Source of the DNA: a virus
Direction: 5' to 3' (one strand)
Length of the DNA stretch: 31,929 nucleotides
Virus record (IMG/VR): IMGVR_UViG_3300037258_000297
Coordinates: 1-31,929 of that record
Shown: piece after piece, positions 1 to 7,354 of the stretch
Numbering within the stretch: position 1 is the first letter of the stretch
Layout: each line of letters opens with the position of its first letter
The notes under the pieces: model-generated
Database searches by the model: none
What the model was told of the DNA's origin: nothing
The model's input: the letters and a program-made list of their open reading frames with translations, nothing else
Made by a program: the position numbers and the translations under genes

Positions 1-2
1 TC

Positions 3-362
3 TCCGACAGCGAAGTCGGTCTCTGGGAGGCCTTCGGCATCGATCCGGGTGACTGTCGAAAGCAGGCGGAACGCGCGAAAGGCAGCGGCCTCGGGATTGG
101 CGCTCGCGTGAAGTACCGGGATGACGGCCAGCTCGGCAAGGACGCGGGGCGCATCGGGACCGTCGTCGCCACGCGCTCTCGCGGGCAAAAGTTGGAAGGT
201 GTCCAAGTGGAGTGGCATGGCAAGAAAAAGCCCGAGTGGATCGGCGCCATGGAGCTGGAGCTGGTGCCGGCTGAGACCAGCGCGGCGCAGCGCGCGGCGA
301 AGCGGCAACAGGAACCCAATGCGGATTTCGATTTCGCGGAGAAGGAGGCGGCCCTTGCGTGA
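3..362 (+). CDS. Hypothetical protein, 5'-truncated by the window edge
   Basis: The frame is open from the first bases of the window to the TGA at 360-362, so the gene begins upstream. A GTG at 108 could serve as a start, but the upstream frame reads like real protein (SDSEVGLWEAFGIDPGD), so the longer partial form is preferred. The visible 119 residues include a basic, Gly-rich beta-strand segment (GARVKYRDDG, then GRIGTVVATRSRG and VEWHGKKKPEW) that resembles a small SH3/KOW-type barrel, followed by an Ala/Gln-rich helix and an acidic tail. This suggests a nucleic-acid or protein contact domain, but no family is recognised. The 3' end overlaps the TTG start of the next gene, consistent with one operon. 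Confidence 0.6.
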   Translation, partial: SDSEVGLWEAFGIDPGDCRKQAERAKGSGLGIGARVKYRDDGQLGKDAGRIGTVVATRSRGQKLEGVQVEWHGKKKPEWIGAMELELVPAETSAAQRAAKRQQEPNADFDFAEKEAALA

Positions 363-612
363 TCCTGTTTACCGGCGCTTTCCCGGCTACGCCGAAGCAA
401 TCGCCAAAGTACGGGCGCAGTCGCTTGAAGACGACCTGAAACTCGTTGATGCACTCCTAGGCCGGGAGCATCTCCAATACGGTGACGATGCGGCAGCCGT
501 GAAATGCGAGGCGTTGCGCCAACTTGAAATCGAATACCGCGACTGTGTTGATGACCTGGCAACATTTTACGTGGGCTTTGCCCACGCGATGCGACAGGGG
601 GATCGTTCGTGA
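355..612 (+). CDS. Hypothetical small helical protein
   Basis: A TTG start at 355 is chosen because GGAGG lies at 344-348 with suitable spacing and because the reading begins as MRDPVYRRFPGY. An in-frame ATG further upstream at 121 only reads the shadow of the previous gene. The 85-residue product is mostly amphipathic helix (YAEAIAKVRAQSLEDDLKLVDALL, shown here only in part as KVRAQSLEDDLKL), with a second helix around EALRQLEIEYRDCVDDLATF. There is no signal peptide or membrane segment. It overlaps the preceding gene by 8 bases and the following gene by 4 (GTGA). Function is unknown; its place beside a methyltransferase suggests an early or regulatory phage gene. Confidence 0.55.
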   Translation: MRDPVYRRFPGYAEAIAKVRAQSLEDDLKLVDALLGREHLQYGDDAAAVKCEALRQLEIEYRDCVDDLATFYVGFAHAMRQGDRS

Positions 613-833
613 CCGGATTACAGGAACGCCCCGTGAAGCGCGAAACACGCGAAATTGACACGACCCGCGGCGGCCGGCGGCCATTGGTCGTGATGCTCGC
701 CGAGGGCGGCAAGATACTGAGAATTCGCCCGAAGGGGACACGTCGCTGGTACAGCGTCACCTACGCCGACATCTACCGACTCGCGGTGCGCGGTCGCGCT
801 GCTGAACTCCGAGCTGAGAAGTCACGTCGCTAA
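609..833 (+). CDS. Hypothetical small basic protein
   Basis: A GTG start at 609 overlaps the upstream stop codon (GTGA), with AGGGG at 596-600 as a ribosome binding site. The 74-residue product is strongly basic (many Arg/Lys) and ends in RAEKSRR. Its centre, GGKILRIRPKGTRRWYSVTYADIYRLAVR, looks like two beta strands followed by a helix, the sort of small fold seen in phage-encoded regulators. In such proteins 'LRIRPKGTRRWY'-type strands carry the charge. No family is recognised, and nucleic-acid binding is inference from charge only. It lies 21 bases upstream of the methyltransferase. Confidence 0.55.
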   Translation: MTGLQERPVKRETREIDTTRGGRRPLVVMLAEGGKILRIRPKGTRRWYSVTYADIYRLAVRGRAAELRAEKSRR

Positions 834-854
834 CCGATCCCCCAGGAGGAATTC

Positions 855-1733
855 ATGGGCCGACCGACACCGAGCTATTCGACCTCTGCGGGAGACGCCT
901 ACCACGGTGACTCCCGCGAGGTCCTGGCGACGCTGGCCGACGCCAGCGTCGATCTTTGCTTCACCTCGCCGCCTTTTCCGCTCCAGCGCCAGAAAGCATA
1001 TGGCAATGTCACCGCGGACAATTACATCGAGTGGATCATGCCGGTGGTGGAGCAGGTCCACCGGGTTCTCACTAACGGCGGCAGCTTCGTGATCGAAATT
1101 GGCAGCGGCTGGAATCCCGGTAGCCCAACGATCAGCACGCTGCCGTGGGAGCTCGGCCTGCGCCTAACGCAGCTATTTCGCCTCGCGCAAAAGTATCCGT
1201 GGTTTAACACGCGGTCGCTGCCGTCGCCGACTGAGTGGGTGTGCAAACAACGGGTTCGCTGCAAGGAGGCCGTCACCGAGCTGTTGTGGTTCGGGAAGTG
1301 TGCGCAGCCCTATGCTGACAACCGCGCGGTCCTGACGCCCTATGTACGCGCGAACCGACCTCGTCGCGCTGCTCACCACCCCAGCGGCCACAAGATCACG
1401 CCCCATACCTGGCACAACGGCAATGGCGGCGCGATCCCGCCGAATTGCTTCACGCGGCCAGGCGTGGCCGGCGACGACTACATGCGGCGGTGCAAAGCCG
1501 CCGGCCACGTCGTCCACCCGGCCCGGCAGCCGCCCGAGTTCGCCGACTTCTTTATCCGTATGTGTACCCGACCGGGCGCTCTAGTCCTCGACCCGTTCGC
1601 CGGCAGCAACACCACGGGCCAGGTCGCCGAGCAGCTCGGCCGACGCTGGCTGTCGATCGAGATTCAACGGGAGTACGTGGCGGCGTCGCGGCTGAGGTTT
1701 ACAGGCGAGCAGGCACAGAAGGTGGCACCATGA
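855..1733 (+). CDS. Site-specific DNA methyltransferase (N4-C/N6-A, beta-type order)
   Basis: This 292-residue enzyme should transfer a methyl group from S-adenosylmethionine to an exocyclic base amine in DNA. The catalytic motif IV is TSPPF at residues 37-41. The SAM-binding motif I is DPFAGSNTTG at 246-255, close to the C-terminus. Motif IV before motif I is the beta-class order of the N6_N4_Mtase family. TSPPF occurs in both m4C and m6A enzymes, so the target base is uncertain. The middle (about 115-230) is variable and probably holds the target-recognition part. AGGAGG at 844-849 is a strong ribosome binding site. No restriction enzyme is adjacent, so it looks like an orphan phage methyltransferase, which could protect phage DNA from host restriction or mark it for regulation. 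Confidence 0.92.
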   Translation: MGRPTPSYSTSAGDAYHGDSREVLATLADASVDLCFTSPPFPLQRQKAYGNVTADNYIEWIMPVVEQVHRVLTNGGSFVIEIGSGWNPGSPTISTLPWELGLRLTQLFRLAQKYPWFNTRSLPSPTEWVCKQRVRCKEAVTELLWFGKCAQPYADNRAVLTPYVRANRPRRAAHHPSGHKITPHTWHNGNGGAIPPNCFTRPGVAGDDYMRRCKAAGHVVHPARQPPEFADFFIRMCTRPGALVLDPFAGSNTTGQVAEQLGRRWLSIEIQREYVAASRLRFTGEQAQKVAP

Positions 1734-1960
1734 GGCGTAAGCCCGTCCAAATACAAGCACCGAAAGAGGGCGTCAGCCCCGAGCTATTCGAGATCGTGGT
1801 GCGCTGGCTGCGCCAGACCTACGGCAGCCACCCGCTAACCTGCCACGTCTCCTTTGAATTGGAGCACGGGCTTGGGCAGATCGAGCGAGCCTACGGCGCG
1901 CCGCCCGAGCCGGAAACGGGCGTCCAGAAATCAGAGAAGAACGGAAACCTTTGGCGATGA
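1730..1960 (+). CDS. Hypothetical protein
   Basis: The ATG at 1730 overlaps the methyltransferase stop (ATGA), which fixes the start; longer readings in this frame only shadow the methyltransferase. The product has 76 residues. After a basic N-terminus (MRRKPVQIQAPKEG) there is a helical part (SPELFEIVVRWLRQTYG, then ELEHGLGQIERAYG) and a polar tail. No motif identifies it. The tight overlap suggests translation is coupled to the methyltransferase, so it may be a partner or simply the next gene in the operon. Confidence 0.6.
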   Translation: MRRKPVQIQAPKEGVSPELFEIVVRWLRQTYGSHPLTCHVSFELEHGLGQIERAYGAPPEPETGVQKSEKNGNLWR

Positions 1961-1969
1961 GGCGCTGCG

Positions 1970-2104
1970 ATGAAATTTGAGATGAAAAAGCAGTCCGGTG
2001 TGATCGAGGTAATCGTCCATACCGACCCTGGAAAGAAACCCCTGGCGATGGCGCTCGACGCGGCGAAGGCCGACAAATTCGTCTTCGTGTTCGAGGACGC
2101 TTAA
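1970..2104 (+). CDS. Very small hypothetical protein
   Basis: This 44-residue reading frame starts at ATG 1970 with GAGG at 1959-1962 as a ribosome binding site, 9 bases after the previous stop. It ends with TAA at 2102-2104. The sequence (MKFEMKKQSGVIEVIVHTD, then KADKFVFVFEDA) alternates hydrophobic residues in a way that fits a small beta-alpha-beta unit. Codon use is high in G/C at third positions, like its neighbours. Its last four bases overlap the end of the convergent lipoprotein gene. Function unknown. Confidence 0.5.
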   Translation: MKFEMKKQSGVIEVIVHTDPGKKPLAMALDAAKADKFVFVFEDA

Positions 2105-2766
2105 CGGCGTTCGAGCGATTTACGCATTTCGCGGACTTGCCGGGCAAGCTCGTCGAGCTCTCCCGACGGCGGCGGCATGGTCTGCGGTTGCACGCCGCAG
2201 GGCGGGCAGGGCGGACAGAAAGCGGCGCGCGGCGGCTGGTATTGCATCGCCGGCGCGTAAGCGAGAGGCGCAATGAACGGCGGGAATTGGGGAGCGAATT
2301 GAGGCGCGACTTGCGGCCAGGCGGCATAACTGACCGGCTGCACGGCGGCCTGCAACAGCGCCGGCGCCGCCTGCCGCGCGAGGTTCAGCTCGACGCTGCC
2401 GAAACCCTTCGGGCCGAGGATCGCGAACGCGAAAGTGTTACGCGGCTGCGGCTGCGGGGCTGGGCCTGTCGTCATGTACGGCACCGAGCCGCCCAGCTGC
2501 GGGGACAGCATGGGGATGACGCCAGGCCCTGCCCCGACCGCATAGGGAGCCGCGGGCGATGGCGGGCCAGGTCGAGCCGCCGGCACGACCGGCGCTTCGG
2601 CCGGCCGTTGCACCACTTCCACGACGACTCGTTGCGGCGCCGGCGGCGCGCTCGCTTGCGCCTCAGGGGCCGGCACACACGAGCCGCGGCTCTGGCAGTC
2701 GCCGCAAAGATTCCGGCAACCGGCAGCGACGAAACACAGTCCGGCCAATAGCACGATCAAGCGCAT
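2101..2766 (-). CDS. Pro/Ala-rich lipoprotein
   Basis: The gene is on the minus strand, opposite to the virion genes, with GGGGAGG upstream of its ATG. The 221-residue product begins with a lipoprotein signal peptide (MRLIVLLAGLCFVAAGC), so Cys17 should be lipidated after cleavage. A Cys-rich stretch follows (CRNLCGDCQSRGSC), then a long Pro/Ala/Gln-rich, low-complexity body and a second Cys cluster (CPPCPPCG) near residue 195. The C-terminus (ELDELARQVREMRKSLERR) is a short coiled coil. Envelope location is well supported; function is unknown. Its orientation and lack of a phage motif suggest a host-changing accessory gene ('moron'), for example one affecting surface properties or superinfection. 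Confidence 0.7.
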   Translation of the reverse strand: MRLIVLLAGLCFVAAGCRNLCGDCQSRGSCVPAPEAQASAPPAPQRVVVEVVQRPAEAPVVPAARPGPPSPAAPYAVGAGPGVIPMLSPQLGGSVPYMTTGPAPQPQPRNTFAFAILGPKGFGSVELNLARQAAPALLQAAVQPVSYAAWPQVAPQFAPQFPPFIAPLAYAPAMQYQPPRAAFCPPCPPCGVQPQTMPPPSGELDELARQVREMRKSLERR

Positions 2767-2842
2767 GCGTCAACCTCCCCATTGTTGCGGCAGGCATTGC
2801 CCTCTATCGGCGCTTTGGCCCGTTACACCTGATACGACCGGC

Positions 2843-2893
2843 AAAAACGAAGCGGGGCCGGCGGCTGTGGTCAACCAGCCGACGGCCCCGCTT
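2843..2893 (-). terminator. Rho-independent terminator for the minus-strand lipoprotein gene
   Basis: On the minus strand an 11-bp arm (AAGCGGGGCCG) at 2883-2893 pairs with its complement at 2850-2860, and the inner bases GGCTG/CAGCC extend the stem. It is followed by CGTTTTTGCC (T-run at 2843-2847). This is the classic GC stem plus U-tract. It sits 17 bases after the stop of the gene at 2910-3350 and upstream of the second minus-strand gene, so the two lipoprotein genes are probably separate transcription units. Confidence 0.8.
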
Positions 2894-2909
2894 GCGGCTT
2901 AGGCTCTGG

Positions 2910-3350
2910 TCACTTCGAGCTCGGCGCAACCTGCCGCTGCTCCAGCTTTCCGGCCCGGTCGGATAGCGCTCTCAGCGCCCCATCGTGAGCATTGAGCAGG
3001 TCGGCGTGCGCCGCGACCGCTGCCTTGAGCTGGCCCAGCTCCGCACGCAGCCTCGCGAGGCTGGCGCCAGTGTCATCGGCCGGCGGCATCGTGGCGGCCG
3101 GTTGGAGTGAGTAGGCGGCTGCCGGCGCCCATTGCAACGTGTAGACCGTCGCCGGCGCGATCTGCACCGGATAGACAGCGACCTGGCGCCGCTGGATGGC
3201 AGCTGCACGGAAGGCGGCGACCCGAGCGGCTACCGCCGGTACGGCGCCCGGCGCCACGAACACGAGCACGGGCGCCGACCAGGCCCAGCTCGAGCTGGCG
3301 CAGCCGAACAGCCCGAACATTGCACTCAGAATGGTAAGGGTACGACGCAT
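2910..3350 (-). CDS. Probable lipoprotein with C-terminal coiled coil
   Basis: The start is placed at the ATG at 3350-3348 rather than upstream codons, because MRRTLTILSAMFGLFGC is a proper signal sequence and GAGGTG lies just upstream. The 146-residue product has a lipobox-like LFGC (Cys17), though cleavage after the following SSWA by signal peptidase I is also possible. The middle is Ala/Val-rich with beta-prone repeats (YTLQWAPAAAYSLQP), and the last third (LARLRAELGQLKAAVAAHADL) is a coiled coil. No family is recognised. A strong terminator follows. Like the neighbouring minus-strand lipoprotein it is probably an accessory envelope protein rather than a virion part. Confidence 0.65.
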   Translation of the reverse strand: MRRTLTILSAMFGLFGCASSSWAWSAPVLVFVAPGAVPAVAARVAAFRAAAIQRRQVAVYPVQIAPATVYTLQWAPAAAYSLQPAATMPPADDTGASLARLRAELGQLKAAVAAHADLLNAHDGALRALSDRAGKLEQRQVAPSSK

Positions 3351-3506
3351 TGGCACACCTCGCTTGGTTGACGTGGTAACGTTTGCCCCATTCAACCATC
3401 GTCCCTGAACGCTGCCGGCGCCGCCCGCCGCTGCTGAAAAACTGGATACGACGCGACCGGATTTGCGGGCCGCAATAGATTGACGCTACATTCGGGAGCC
3501 AAGGCC

Positions 3507-3770
3507 ATGTCCGACGATCAGCGATCCCCCGAGATCGCCGCCGCGCTGGCCGCACCGTTTGCTTCCGACCAGGTGCAGTGGCGCCCCGTCGCGATTTCCG
3601 GCCGCCGCGCTCTCGTCGTGCCGTTCGTCGATGCGCGTGCGGTGATGGTTGGCCGCTTCCTCTATGCCGCTCTCAAGGTGTGGGTCGATTACGACCCCGC
3701 AACCAAAGCCATCCTCGCCGTTCCCCAACACCTGGCGTTGCCCGGCGCCAAGCCGCCCGCCCAACCGTAA
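3507..3770 (+). CDS. Short protein resembling the N-terminus of a Rad52-like annealase (possible remnant)
   Basis: The ATG at 3507 follows CGGGAG at 3492-3497. The 87-residue product opens with LAAPFASDQVQWRPVAISG, then RALVVPFVDARAVM. This pattern (PF, VQWR, then V-DAR-VM) resembles the beginning of phage single-strand annealing proteins of the Rad52 type. After residue ~52 the likeness stops: an unrelated-looking stretch (LYAALKVWVDYDPATK) and a Pro-rich end follow. A full annealase would be about twice as long or more, so this may be a truncated relic or a different short protein. The homology call is from memory of the motif and is tentative; that a gene exists is more secure. Confidence 0.5.
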   Translation: MSDDQRSPEIAAALAAPFASDQVQWRPVAISGRRALVVPFVDARAVMVGRFLYAALKVWVDYDPATKAILAVPQHLALPGAKPPAQP

Positions 3771-3885
3771 CCCGCGCCGTCTCTTGGAGCTTTGGGTCCT
3801 TCCGCACCCCCCCCACCCAGCGGCGGGGTTCCGGGAACAACCCGCCCCCAAGACTGCCTTTCTTTCGCGCGCGCATGATCGGGTC

Positions 3886-5991
3886 ATGAGCGACGATCCC
3901 AAAAAGCGCAACGCGACGGCAGCGCACAGCGCCCAGGTCGCCGGCCGCCAGCGCGAGAAGGCGGCCACGGACAATGAGATCGGCGACCTTCCTCCGGTGA
4001 AGGACCCGGCCCGACGCGAGGCCTGCCGGAGCGACCTTGAACGCTTCCTGGTCGCCTACTTTCCCAATTCCACTGGGCTGTCACCCTTCAGCGCCGATCA
4101 CAAGCGGGTCATTGCGCGGGCGCAGCAGTGCCTGGTCGAGGGCGGGAGGTTCGCCAACGCTTGCTACCGCGGCTGGGCGAAGACGTCGATCCTCGAGGGG
4201 ACTTGCATTTGGGGCGCGATCTATGGGCACCGCCGGTTCATCCCATTGTTCGGCGCGGACAACAACATGGCCCAGGTTTCGCTCGAATCGATCAAGACCG
4301 AGTTGGTGGAGAACGAGCTGCTTGCAGAGGACTTCCCGGAGATCTGCATCCCGCTCCAGCGCCTGGGCGGCAAGCCGCAAAAATGTGCGAGTCAGACCTA
4401 CCGGTTTGAGCCAACCCACTGCGAGTGGTCGAAGAGCCGCATCCGGTTTCCCGCGATCCCCGGAGCTGCCGGCGCGGAGCGCGTGATCGTTACCCGCGGC
4501 ATCCTGTCGGGCTTCCGCGGTCTAAAGGTGAAGCTCACCGACGGCACGCAACAGCGGCCGGACGGAGTGCTGCTCGACGATGTGCAGACCGACGAGACCG
4601 CGCGCACGCCCCTACAGGTCGCGAAGACGCTCAGGATTCTCCGCAAGGCGATCGGCCGGCTCGGCGGGCACCGTAGCGGCATGGCCATGATCCTCTGCGG
4701 CACGGTGATCGAACACGGCGACGCTGTGGACAGCCTGCTGTCCGACCCGGCCTGGCAGGCCGAGCGGATCCCGATGGTCCGCCGTTGGCCTGACGCGCAA
4801 CAAACACTGTGGCTTGAGACCTACGCCGGGCTGCGGCGCAACTTCGACCGCGCTTCGGTCGAGGACCAAGCACGGGCCCACCGCGAGGCGACGGAGTTTT
4901 ACCTCGCCAACCGGGACTCAATGGACGCTGGCGCCGAGGTGTCGTGGGAGAGTTGCTACGACGCGGAAAAGGAAATCTCGGCCTTGCAGCACGCGGAAAA
5001 CATTCTGATTGACGATGGCGCGGAGGCATTTGCTTCGGAGTGCCAGAACGACCCGCTGCGGGCTGAGGACGAGCGGCCGGTGCTAACGCCGGCGGAGGTC
5101 TGCGCCAAGGTTGGTCCGATCGCGCGCGGCGTCGTGCCCGCGGCGGCGGCTTATCTGACGGCGTTCGTGGATGTCCAGAACAAGCTGCTGCCGTGGGCGC
5201 TATGCGCGTTCGGCGACGACTTCACCGGCCAGGTCGTCGCGTATGGCACGTACCCGAAACAACAGCGGCGTGATTGGACCGCCGACAACGCCTCGCCTAC
5301 GCTGCTCGACGTGGCCCCGCGCGGCAGCAGCGAGGAAGGCGCGATCCGCGCCGGCCTCGAGGCGCTGACGCAGGAGCTGTGCGGCCGCGAATGGCCTGGC
5401 GAAATCGGCGGCGTCACCCGGGTGACGCGGGCGCTGATCGACAGCGGCTACAAGGCAGACGTGGTCCATGAGTTTTGCCGGCAGAGTTTGCACGCCGCGA
5501 TCGTGATGCCCAGCAAAGGGCGCGGCATCGGCGCGAAAGGCCGGCCGATGGAAATGTGGACGGTAAGGCCCGGTGATAAGGCCGGGCTTAACTGGCATAT
5601 CACGCGGCTGCCGACCCGCGCGATCCGCCTGGTCCATTACGACACGAACTTCTGGAAGTCCTTTCTCTTCTCGCGCCTCGCCCTGGCCCTCGGCGATCGC
5701 GGTGCCCTGACGCTGCACAAGGCGGCCGCGGCCGACCATCGGCTATTTGCGGAGCACGTGACCAGCGAGCGGCCAACGCGACTCCGCAATCAGGACACGG
5801 GACGCACCGTCGATGAATGGACGCTGCTGCCAGGGGCTGGCGAAAACCACTGGCTCGATTGTGCCGTCGGCTGTTGCGTCGCGGCGTCGATGTTGGGCGC
5901 CGGCCTGGACGGCCCGCGCAAGCCCAGGCCGAAGCCGAAAACGATGCAGGAAATGCGCGACGAGGCGGCGCGTCGGCGCGTGCTGCAATGA
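3886..5991 (+). CDS. terL: Phage terminase large subunit (GpA-like)
   Basis: This 701-residue protein is the DNA-packaging motor: an ATPase that pumps DNA into the prohead, plus a nuclease that cuts concatemers. The Walker A-like loop is RGWAKTS near residues 95-101, and Walker B is GVLLDDVQ at 227-234. The RNase H-like nuclease has its acidic residues in FVDVQ (Asp429), LIDSG (Asp519) and HWLDC (Asp658), the order seen in the lambda GpA family. The tail is Lys/Arg-rich. The ATG at 3886 is chosen because the frame upstream of it is low-quality; an obvious ribosome site is lacking. It precedes the portal by five genes. No small terminase subunit is recognised nearby; the gene at 3507 or 6131 could serve. 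Confidence 0.93.
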   Translation: MSDDPKKRNATAAHSAQVAGRQREKAATDNEIGDLPPVKDPARREACRSDLERFLVAYFPNSTGLSPFSADHKRVIARAQQCLVEGGRFANACYRGWAKTSILEGTCIWGAIYGHRRFIPLFGADNNMAQVSLESIKTELVENELLAEDFPEICIPLQRLGGKPQKCASQTYRFEPTHCEWSKSRIRFPAIPGAAGAERVIVTRGILSGFRGLKVKLTDGTQQRPDGVLLDDVQTDETARTPLQVAKTLRILRKAIGRLGGHRSGMAMILCGTVIEHGDAVDSLLSDPAWQAERIPMVRRWPDAQQTLWLETYAGLRRNFDRASVEDQARAHREATEFYLANRDSMDAGAEVSWESCYDAEKEISALQHAENILIDDGAEAFASECQNDPLRAEDERPVLTPAEVCAKVGPIARGVVPAAAAYLTAFVDVQNKLLPWALCAFGDDFTGQVVAYGTYPKQQRRDWTADNASPTLLDVAPRGSSEEGAIRAGLEALTQELCGREWPGEIGGVTRVTRALIDSGYKADVVHEFCRQSLHAAIVMPSKGRGIGAKGRPMEMWTVRPGDKAGLNWHITRLPTRAIRLVHYDTNFWKSFLFSRLALALGDRGALTLHKAAAADHRLFAEHVTSERPTRLRNQDTGRTVDEWTLLPGAGENHWLDCAVGCCVAASMLGAGLDGPRKPRPKPKTMQEMRDEAARRRVLQ

Positions 5992-6130
5992 TCGCAATTG
6001 GACTTCGGGTGTTGCGGCGCGCAATCTTGGTGCGTCGGTCGCCGCCAGCCCGAACGCTCGATGCGCAATGTCCCGGATTTGCGAACGAACGGCGGCGCGG
6101 GCGGCTGGCCGGCCCCCAACGAGGTAGCGA

Positions 6131-6577
6131 ATGCTCACTGAACCCCAGGTCCTGCGCGTGCTCGGCGCCGAGCTGGACAAGCTCCACGGCGATCAGTCGA
6201 TTGCCCTCGGGCAGCACGCCGTCGATACGCGCGTGTCGTTACGTGTCCTCGGCAGCGTCGTGCAGCGTGAGGACCAGCTCGTGCTGCCCACGGTCCCTGC
6301 TTTGGCGATCCTCGGCATCGTGTGCGAGCGGGCCGGGATCCCGCCTCAGCGCGTGGAGGAGCTGGTCGCCGAAGCGGTCGCCCTGCTGGCGACCGGCGAG
6401 GTCACTAGCCCCTACATCGAACGCGCCAAGATCGCCGAACGGCGCGCACGCGAGCAAATGCCGAAAGCGACTCGACGCGGGCCGCTGAACCGGATCGTCG
6501 AGCTGTCCTGCCTCCGCGTCACGCCCTGTGCGCCCGGCGCGCGAACCGCGCGGCGGCGCCGTCTCGCCACGGTGTGA
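6131..6577 (+). CDS. Hypothetical protein between terminase and portal
   Basis: ATG at 6131 with GAGG at 6121-6124. The 148 residues are largely helical. The N-terminal two thirds (TEPQVLRVLGAELDKLHG, VPALAILGIVCERAG, VEELVAEAVALLATG) look like a packed helical domain, and the C-terminal third is strongly basic (IERAKIAERRAREQMPKATRR, quoted in part as AERRAREQMPKATRR, and ARTARRRRLATV). A helical domain plus a basic tail next to the terminase could fit a packaging or DNA-binding partner, but no family is recognised. The next gene begins 12 bases downstream. Confidence 0.65.
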   Translation: MLTEPQVLRVLGAELDKLHGDQSIALGQHAVDTRVSLRVLGSVVQREDQLVLPTVPALAILGIVCERAGIPPQRVEELVAEAVALLATGEVTSPYIERAKIAERRAREQMPKATRRGPLNRIVELSCLRVTPCAPGARTARRRRLATV

Positions 6578-6589
6578 CGAGGTCCACGA

Positions 6590-6796
6590 ATGCCTGAGTA
6601 TCGCAACACGATCGCGCCAGGCCCCGACGTTGCGCCGGGCCTGCGCTGCCCGCGCTGCTATTCGGCGTGGAGCAGCGTCTCGAAGTCGCTGCGGCTGATC
6701 CGCGGAGCGGTGCGCCGGTATCGGCGCTGCAACCATTGCGGCCGGCGCTTCACCACGCTGGAGGTTCCCCAGGCGCAGGTTCCGCGGGAGGTGTGA
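6590..6796 (+). CDS. Zinc-ribbon protein resembling the NrdR N-terminal domain
   Basis: A 68-residue protein with two Cys pairs, CPRC and CNHC, about 30 residues apart. The second pair is followed by GRRFTTLE. The pattern 'YRRCNHCGRRFTT' is very like the N-terminal zinc ribbon of the transcription repressor NrdR, but the ATP-cone domain of NrdR is absent, so this is a stand-alone ribbon. Phage zinc ribbons of this size (Ogr/Delta-like in role, not in sequence) often control late transcription, so a regulatory role is a reasonable inference. GAGG at 6580-6583 precedes the ATG. The stop is followed at once by a good GGAGG and another ATG (6799). Confidence 0.75.
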   Translation: MPEYRNTIAPGPDVAPGLRCPRCYSAWSSVSKSLRLIRGAVRRYRRCNHCGRRFTTLEVPQAQVPREV

Positions 6797-6798
6797 CG

Positions 6799-6861
6799 AT
6801 GGGGCATTATCGCTGCCGCGTCGTGTGGCTGGCACATCCAGGGACGGAACGACGTCATTGA
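6799..6861 (+). CDS. Possible 20-residue peptide
   Basis: ATG at 6799 lies only two bases after the zinc-ribbon stop and seven bases after a perfect GGAGG at 6787-6791. The frame ends at TGA 6859-6861, overlapping the 3' end of the convergent minus-strand gene by seven bases. The peptide is MGHYRCRVVWLAHPGTERRH. The ribosome site is strong but the frame is too short to judge. It could be a truncated gene cut off where the minus-strand gene was inserted. Confidence 0.25.
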   Translation: MGHYRCRVVWLAHPGTERRH

Positions 6862-7301
6862 CCGCCGCATTGGCAACCCTGAGCCATAAGCACGTCCAGC
6901 GCGCAAACGCAGCGCAGGTCACGTGCCAGGGGCTGAATCGGGCGCCGGTGCTCGCCGTCGAAAGTCGCGGACGCCGCGGAGGACGGCGGCGGCACGGCGC
7001 CTTCCCCGATCATGCCCGAGAGGCTCGGCCCGAGAATCTGCTCCATGAACCATCTCTCGACCGCCTCCGCTGCGCGTCGGCCCGCGAGTTCCATTCCCGA
7101 CGGACGCCCGTCGACCGCGCACCGCCTGCATCTGGGCAGTGGGCCCGACGGGTAGCCTTTCGTTCGCTCCGCGCAGATGGGGCAAATCGCCTCTCCGCAG
7201 CACTCGCACCACTGCATATAGGCAAGGTCACCCACGTGGCCGCACTGCCCGCACGTCAGGGGCAACGACACGACGACGCCGTATTTCTCCTGCTCTTCCA
7301 T
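6855..7301 (-). CDS. Cys-rich (zinc-binding-like) protein on the minus strand
   Basis: This 148-residue protein interrupts the plus-strand morphogenesis genes. The ATG at 7301-7299 is preceded on its strand by AGGTGAG. The N-terminal half carries closely spaced Cys pairs: CGQCG, CECCG, CPIC and CRRC (about residues 17-61), a spacing like treble-clef or RING-type zinc fingers. A final cluster, CVCALDVLMAQGCQCGG, ends the protein. Between them is a helix (AGRRAAEAVERWFMEQ). Roles in protein or nucleic-acid binding are possible, but no family is assigned. Its opposite orientation suggests separate control and an accessory role; an 18-bp dyad lies just upstream at 7325-7342. Confidence 0.65.
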   Translation of the reverse strand: MEEQEKYGVVVSLPLTCGQCGHVGDLAYMQWCECCGEAICPICAERTKGYPSGPLPRCRRCAVDGRPSGMELAGRRAAEAVERWFMEQILGPSLSGMIGEGAVPPPSSAASATFDGEHRRPIQPLARDLRCVCALDVLMAQGCQCGGQ

Positions 7302-7324
7302 CGCTGCTCACCTTTGCCTCGTTG

Positions 7325-7342
7325 TTGGCCACCGGTAGCCAA
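7325..7342. promoter_or_regulatory. Operator-like dyad TTGGCCACCGGTAGCCAA
   Basis: The 18-bp sequence is a near-perfect inverted repeat centred on ACCGGT; only one base pair breaks the symmetry. It lies 24 bases upstream of the minus-strand Cys-rich gene and about 90 bases upstream of the plus-strand gene at 7433, in a divergent intergenic region. Its size and position fit a repressor binding site. No convincing -35/-10 boxes were found, so this is a candidate only. Confidence 0.35.
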
Positions 7343-7354
7343 TTCTACCCGCGC

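Noticed and set aside
3455-3490. Promoter-like TTGCGG and TACATT boxes spaced 18 bases before the 3507 gene
   Set aside because: Match to consensus is weak (about 3 of 6 and 4 of 6), and promoter consensus for this host is unknown.
6061-6141. Short frame (26 residues, MRNVPDLRTNGG...) between terminase and the gene at 6131, overlapping the latter by 11 bases
   Set aside because: No ribosome binding site and too short to judge; a TTG at 5998 in the same frame would give 47 residues but is no better supported.
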